Assembly: GCA_003024985.2 (NCBI GenBank)
Contig: PXIH01S0000151.1
Source: Euperipatoides rowelli
Taxonomy: Eukaryota; Onychophora; Udeonychophora; Euonychophora; Peripatopsidae
Strand: one strand, 5' to 3'
DNA: 12,463 nt
In this document: piece after piece, positions 7,930-12,463 of the stretch
Layout of the letters: each line of letters starts with the position of its first letter
Numbering within the stretch: the stretch's first letter is position 1
The notes under the pieces: generated by a model
Database searches by the model: none
Told to the model about the DNA's origin: nothing
Seen by the model: only the letters and a program-made list of their open reading frames with translations
Program-made: the position numbers and the translations under genes

Positions 7930-7961
7930 ATATCTCCATCTAGTCACCTAGATGGAGATAT
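7930..7961. repeat. Perfect 14-bp stem, 4-nt loop hairpin
   Basis: The arm ATATCTCCATCTAG (7930-7943) and its exact reverse complement CTAGATGGAGATAT (7948-7961) enclose the tetraloop TCAC. The arms are of mixed composition (36% G+C), so this is much less expected by chance than the A/T palindromes. Pairing stops sharply at both ends (C7929 and C7962). It is too short for a microRNA precursor. It may be an inverted duplication formed by template switching, a regulatory RNA or DNA hairpin, or a protein-binding site. Confidence 0.8.
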
Positions 7962-8164
7962 CATTACTATTCAGTGGGGATAAATAAAAAACGTATTTTC
8001 TAGAAACTTTGACTTTTGATTGAGGTATTATCTAGAACAAACAAACAAAACAGTTCAGTCTTCAATAGAATACACTCAAATATATATCAAATTCCATCTT
8101 TAAATGCATTTTTATTTCCCTGTTGCATTTTAGTTATTTTGCTGGCCTATTTATGTTTACACAG

Positions 8165-8341
8165 GTAATATTTGCATTTCCCATTCAAATAAGATGTGTA
8201 CAATTTTCCATTATGAGAATACCAAACAAAAATTTTGTAAGGAGAGGGGTGGGAGGAAATTTCCTCTGGACCCTAAAAGAGGATGGGTCACCCCAGATCC
8301 CTGTTCCTAATTTTAAGATTGTAAGGTTGGCAGCTATGTAA
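8165..8341 (+). other. GC-richer open segment, doubtful terminal exon
   Basis: The frame is open upstream from ATG 8123 and closes at TAA 8339-8341. The acceptor-like tttatgtttacacag ends at 8164, in phase with the frame, and the segment 8230-8330 is far richer in G+C than its surroundings. It reads NFVRRGVGGNFLWTLKEDGS then PQIPVPNFKIVRLAAM. I recognise no family. No AATAAA follows closely, and the minus strand of the same segment is also largely open. These points favour a worn repeat over a real exon. Confidence 0.2.
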
Positions 8342-9250
8342 ACCAGTTAAAATACTAGAAATACTACTCGGCATGTTCATAAAGCAAAAATGCTGCAATT
8401 ACAAGTTGAAAATTATAAGGTTGGATTTAAGCTATTGCTGTATGGATTTTGTCAATCCATTAATGAAATATGTAATAAGAAAGTGCTATAGTATCTTGTT
8501 AATTTTATTTTCATGCTCAATTTTTTCCCCTTTTTAATATTTTATGATTTTAAAATTTGTTTTAATGTTCTTAATATATAACCCTAACAACTGCTAACTG
8601 AACTGAATCAAAGTTCTTAAGTTTTTTTCTGCATTTGGCTCATTTTTCTACTATGATAAGAAGTATAGAATGATTTGGACTGGTTGGAAAATATCTAAGT
8701 TTAACCCCTAATCAATGTTTCTCTCCTGCAACTAGAACATTTCTGCATGGATTTAATGATTACTTTTTAACAGTACTGGTTACAATTGAGTTATTTTATA
8801 TAATTTTAAAAATTTAACTTTTACAGTTTCAATTAATACTTTTGGAAAGTTACTACAATAGTTAGAATTACTAACATAGTATCTTCATGTTACTTTCCCA
8901 TGATGACATAAGAGTTAAAAATTACTATATGGTAGCTGGTTAATGAAATAACCCTTTAAAACTCATTTGGATGGTTATGCTCAATTTTTTTTTCTATAAT
9001 ATCTACTGTAGCCTATATTTAAAAAAAACATATATACTTTTTTTTATTGGTCTGTCATGAATATAGATGAAAAAAGGAGAAGAGAGCTAGTAATCAAATT
9101 ATGGTAGTATTTCATCAAAAATAGTAACTAATTTATCATTTATTTATTTTAAAATGTAGCTGTTTCTAGAAGTTATTACTAAAAACTGACAAGTTTCTAA
9201 TAATAAATTATTCAGATCAAGTTACTTTCACTACCTGCTTTTCTGTGCTT
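8342..9250. other. AT-rich spacer
   Basis: Nothing assignable. There is a 7-bp stem (ATGGATT/AATCCAT) at about 8442-8460, and TACTGTAGCCTA (9004-9015), where two of the window's over-represented motifs overlap. Confidence 0.4.
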
Positions 9251-9253
9251 AGA

Positions 9254-9267
9254 GGGGGGGGGGGAGG
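9254..9267 (+). repeat. G11 tract followed by AGG
   Basis: Eleven consecutive G (9254-9264), then AGG, stand in an AT-rich setting. The run can fold or stack as G-rich DNA and is prone to length error in sequencing, so its exact length is uncertain. Confidence 0.8.
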
Positions 9268-11948
9268 TTTTAAAAATGTGTTTGACCTTGTTAGTAATAT
9301 CAAAGTCAATCAGCTGATCCAAGATCACACAAAATGGATTTTTTTTATTTTTATGATTTAATTTCAAAGAATATCACTAAAAAAAAAGTATTAAAAAATG
9401 AAATTAATGTATAGGTTGCAGGTCATATAAACAATTTTTTGGGGTTGAGAGTATTTTCTGATGTTATCGGTTGCTCTTATCAGAAAGCTATAAGAAATCT
9501 ATGTTTGAACTAATAGACTCATAAAAATATACATTTTAACAAATGTATAAATAAAATAGCATATGGTTGGCCTGCAAAGAATGGTGTTATTTATTTAAGC
9601 GCACATTCAAGTTGAGAATGGCACCAAGTGAGATCTGAGTCTTGAAAACTGTCAATCATTGCCTGAGGCATGTTAAATTATATTCTCTTTACTCCTCACC
9701 TTTTCTTTTTCAAAATATCTAAACAAATTGATTCAGTTTATTTCCTTATTAAAGTATATTGTAGATAATATTGTAGATAATAATAATGGAATAACAGGTC
9801 CTTCACTCAAGTGTTCCTCCAGGACACAATTAAGTGCAATATAAAATGCTATTAATAGATAGGCTACCATACAGTAATCATATTAGATGCTTCATTTATA
9901 AATTTATAGTATGTTTTTCAGCTCAGAATATAGCCACTCCTTTAGTCTGAATTGATTTTTTTTTCTGAACATATCAAATAAATATTGTTTGTGAAATTAT
10001 AATGTTCATGAACAAAGCAGGTGTTAGTTTATTTATTTAGCTATTAAAAAAAAAAAAAAGATGACGTGTATCTATTACAAAACTATTATATTATTGTAGA
10101 ATTTTTACACTGAGTGTAATTAATATAATTTCTTGATTTTTGGGTAGGAAAATCAATATGTACAACATATGTGTAAAGTAGTGAAAATCAAAAATGTGTA
10201 AGACCTAGATAAGATTGATTGCCACTCTGAACTTGTGACAAATCTTATACTTATAACCTCTTACTCCATTATTTACTAAAGTAGACTCATTAATTCCTGA
10301 AATAAACTCCATCTTGTGGATGCTGATAGAAGTACTGTTTTTAGGGCGAGGTGTTAAAAGACTTAATTTAGTAATTTCATTTTTAAAAAAACTTATTTTT
10401 TTTAAACCAAGTATAATTATTTTTTTAGTGATTAACTTGGCAAATAAATAATAATTAAAAAATTCATTTGTGTCACCTATAAGGAAGTATTTCTCATTTT
10501 ATTTAGAGAATCACTCCCATTTTTATATTCATTTGGCCTCATGTTTACTTGTTCTGCTTATAACTTTTTTGATGAAAATGCAATTGCTATCAAAAATAAC
10601 ATACAGTATTTGTGGTAGAATTTAATGAAATAGCATTTATAATCAATTGAAGCATTACATGTTTTAGATTATTTTTATTAAAATTTAAATGTACTGTAAT
10701 AAATTAAATTATTAATCCTTTTTTTTTTCCTTTTCTTTTGTAAGTTGAAATTTGAAATTTATTGCTATTTTATATATAACTTTTTATCCAATTTCCAACA
10801 TAAATGGTGATCCATTATGATTGCCTGAGTGACAAACTTTGTGTCCCTGCCCAAAGATTGGGTAATGTTATGTTAGAGGAATTTGTTTCCCCTGCACTTT
10901 AAATTGAGCAAATAATAAAAGAGTAAATAGATGAATGGATTTTTTTTTTTACAGTAATAGGAAGTAATTTGTATGAATTTTAATAAAAACATCATCAGCC
11001 TTTAATATAGAGAAGCAAAGAAACCTATTCATTAACACATTTTTATTTATTTCAATTCCCCTATATTTGACATCATTTAATTGGGATTTTATCTAGTACA
11101 TTTTGATATTATTTGAAAATCAATTATTTTAAATCATTATGCAATTCAACCAAGCAGGGATAACAAGAAGGGAGGAGCGGGGGAGTTTTTTCCTATATCC
11201 CACTTGATACATGCAAAGTTTCATTGACACATTTCTAATCTTTTTTCTTTTTATTTCCATTTATTGCCTATATTAATCTTGTTATATTATATGACAGAAG
11301 TTAGAAAACTTTGACAAATCACAGAAGTATGCTGCAACACTTTAATTTTATCTCCTGAGGAAATAAATGTCAAAATCTTAGATTTTTCTCTTTTATTTAA
11401 CAAACCCATCATTTAATGTTGAAGTTCCCTAATTATAAAGTACTTGGAATATAATATTACAGTTTTGTAAGTTTTGCTGAACTTCCTATTTCATTTTTAC
11501 TTTCATCAAGCCTCTGTGGACTTATAAAATTGTCAGTATTTTCAATTCTAACTTCTTCTCTGTCATTGCTATATAAGCACACTTGTCAGACTTCAAATAT
11601 AGCAATGTGTTGCTCAAGAATTTAAAATGTTCCCATGTTGAATTAGTTTTAAATTAGGTGAATCTTATCTTAGTTGGTCCACTTCAATATTGTCCTATGA
11701 GAAAATTTAATTAAATTTTAGATCTTAATGTTTCAAGTCCTCCAATGTCTTCAGTTTAATTATGGGTATTTTGCTTTTTAATTGGTTTATTTGTTGCTGC
11801 TGTTTTCTTTTTTTTTTTTAAGTATTTCCTTTAAATGAGAAGAAACTTTTTTTTAAAAAATCTTTTTTATTTATGTTGCATTTATTAGTCAGGAAACAAA
11901 TCTTTAAGTAAACTAGTTTTAGCAATTTCCTCTGGTTTAAAAAAAAAT
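9268..11948. other. Long AT-rich stretch without recognisable genes
   Basis: No ORF, RNA gene or domain was found. Minor structures are TTTCTGAT/ATCAGAAA arms (9455-9462 and 9479-9486) and an A-run near 10047. Two less AT-rich patches occur at about 10800-10900 and 11150-11240. The first has gcccaaagattgggtaatgt, resembling gacccaaagttaggtaacat in the 6058-6495 island. The second has a purine-rich gggaggagcgggggag. Confidence 0.45.
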
Positions 11949-12021
11949 GTCAATAGCTGTAGTTCAATCGATAGATTGTTGGACTTGGGATCTCTAATTT
12001 CTAGTTTTGAATCCTATTGAC
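11949..12021 (+). repeat. tRNA-like sequence, probable SINE head
   Basis: An A-box-like TAGTTCAATCGATAG starts at 11960 and a B-box-like GTTTTGAATCC starts at 12004. The 44-base spacing equals that of a tRNA. Between them, acttgggatc resembles an anticodon loop, with TGG in the anticodon position. D-arm bases (GTTC and GATT) look like transition-decayed GCTC/GAGC. The outer 8-mers gtcaatag and ctattgac are exact reverse complements spanning 73 bases, but they are out of register with the A/B boxes, so they are not a normal acceptor stem. The T-arm does not pair well. I read this as a worn tRNA-derived SINE head transcribed by Pol III in its ancestor, or a tRNA pseudogene, not a working tRNA. 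Confidence 0.5.
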
Positions 12022-12224
12022 TTTTGACCTGAAAAAATAAACCTAAAATACCAGCATTCCTGCAATCTCTATGTGCTTGGTAGAGATGAGGATTTAAATT
12101 TAGAGGGTCACATTTTCTAGTCTTGGGATGTTTATTACCATACAGTGCTATTATTACAAGTTTAGATTTTAGATATTAGTGATCAAAACAGCTTTAAAGA
12201 TCATCTACTCAAACTACTGTATAT
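12022..12224. other. Sequence downstream of the tRNA-like head
   Basis: If the tRNA-like segment is a SINE head, its body should be here. The stretch to about 12120 (ccagcattcctgcaatctc and onward) is less AT-rich than its surroundings and could be that body. No clear poly-A or simple-repeat tail marks its end, unless it is the ATT tract at 12225. Confidence 0.25.
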
Positions 12225-12249
12225 ATTATTATTATTACTATTATTATTT
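12225..12249. repeat. (ATT)n microsatellite
   Basis: Eight trinucleotide units with one interruption (act). Such tracts often form at SINE tails, and one lies about 200 bases after the tRNA-like head, but the link is conjecture. Confidence 0.75.
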
Positions 12250-12377
12250 ATTTTTAAACATACTTTTCTTATTATAAAAAAAAAATACTTATTATTTTGT
12301 ATACATATCTTGATAGAATAATGTTTCTAAATGATTGTCTAAAAAAATCACATTAGCCAGCTGTGGGACTATATTTC

Positions 12378-12463
12378 CTGACATAGGGGAAGTGGGGGGA
12401 ATACCACGCAGCGGGTAATACCGTGCATCACAGTTTTTCATATTACGTGATAAAATTAATAAA
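12378..12463. repeat. Edge of a GC-rich repeat with a 17-bp direct duplication
   Basis: Two adjacent 17-mers, GGGGAATACCACGCAGC (12396-12412) and GGGTAATACCGTGCATC (12413-12429), agree at 13 positions. They are preceded by taggggaagtgggg. The block is strikingly GC-rich against its surroundings. TA-flanked MITE termini of the form GGGGAAGTGGGG...AATACC are plausible, so this is probably the start of a transposon running out of the window. No coding signal is visible in the part present. Confidence 0.5.

Noticed and set aside
11949-12021. Functional tRNA gene (Pro-like anticodon TGG)
   Set aside because: The boxes are degenerate, the T-arm does not pair, and the perfect outer 8-mers are out of register with the internal boxes.
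1-12463. CRISPR array, bacterial operon, integron or plasmid features
   Set aside because: There are no regularly spaced repeats, ribosome-binding sites or dense ORFs; composition and element content are those of an animal genome.

Overview
This is an AT-rich stretch of nuclear DNA from an animal, roughly 70-75% A+T by eye. CpG dinucleotides are scarce, poly-A/T runs are many, and no long intact gene is present. The recognisable content is mobile-element debris of animal type: hAT and Tigger/pogo DNA transposons and a tRNA-like (SINE-type) head. An invertebrate, perhaps an arthropod, is my best guess, but nothing in the window fixes the taxon.

Left part (1-750). Bases 1-286 look like the terminal part of a hAT-type transposon whose body lies outside the window. 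Its inverted-repeat end, read on the minus strand, starts CAGTGTTTCTTAAACTGTGG and sits next to GC-rich GGTCC/GGACC subterminal motifs. The element abuts, and probably interrupts, a tandem repeat of about 126 bp with two copies at 291-545. Next comes a short open frame (551-715) holding a local CpG cluster and a perfect 16-bp palindrome. It ends 22 bases before AATAAA and a GT-rich tract, which is the layout of a terminal exon or of a transposon tail.

Highest-confidence feature (1501-2831, minus strand). This is a broken hAT-superfamily transposase. About 430 codons can be followed through two in-frame stops and two frameshifts, from a PF...ENP-like N-terminal block to the C-terminal hATC dimerisation block. 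Just right of it (3172-3357, plus strand) is a remnant of a Tigger/pogo CENP-B-type helix-turn-helix, with a possible frameshifted continuation to 3601.

Middle and right (3600-12463). Most of this is featureless AT-rich sequence. Exceptions are an imperfect 61-nt hairpin (4081-4141), a 24-bp perfect palindrome (4366-4389), a 32-nt hairpin with a perfect 14-bp stem (7930-7961), and a less AT-rich island (6058-6495) with overlapping short open frames, Cys pairs and splice-like borders. There are also a GC-richer open segment (8165-8341), two microsatellites, a G11 tract, a tRNA-like SINE head (11949-12021), and a GC-rich 17-bp direct repeat at the right edge (12396-12429) that is probably the edge of another repeat.

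Across the window the 7-mer TACTGTA/TACAGTA is strongly over-represented (14 sites), as is its extension ACATACTGTA (four exact copies in one orientation). This may be a trace of an old family of TA-inserting MITEs. No working system of cooperating genes is visible. The coherent picture is a graveyard of DNA transposons with a few unexplained conserved-looking islands.
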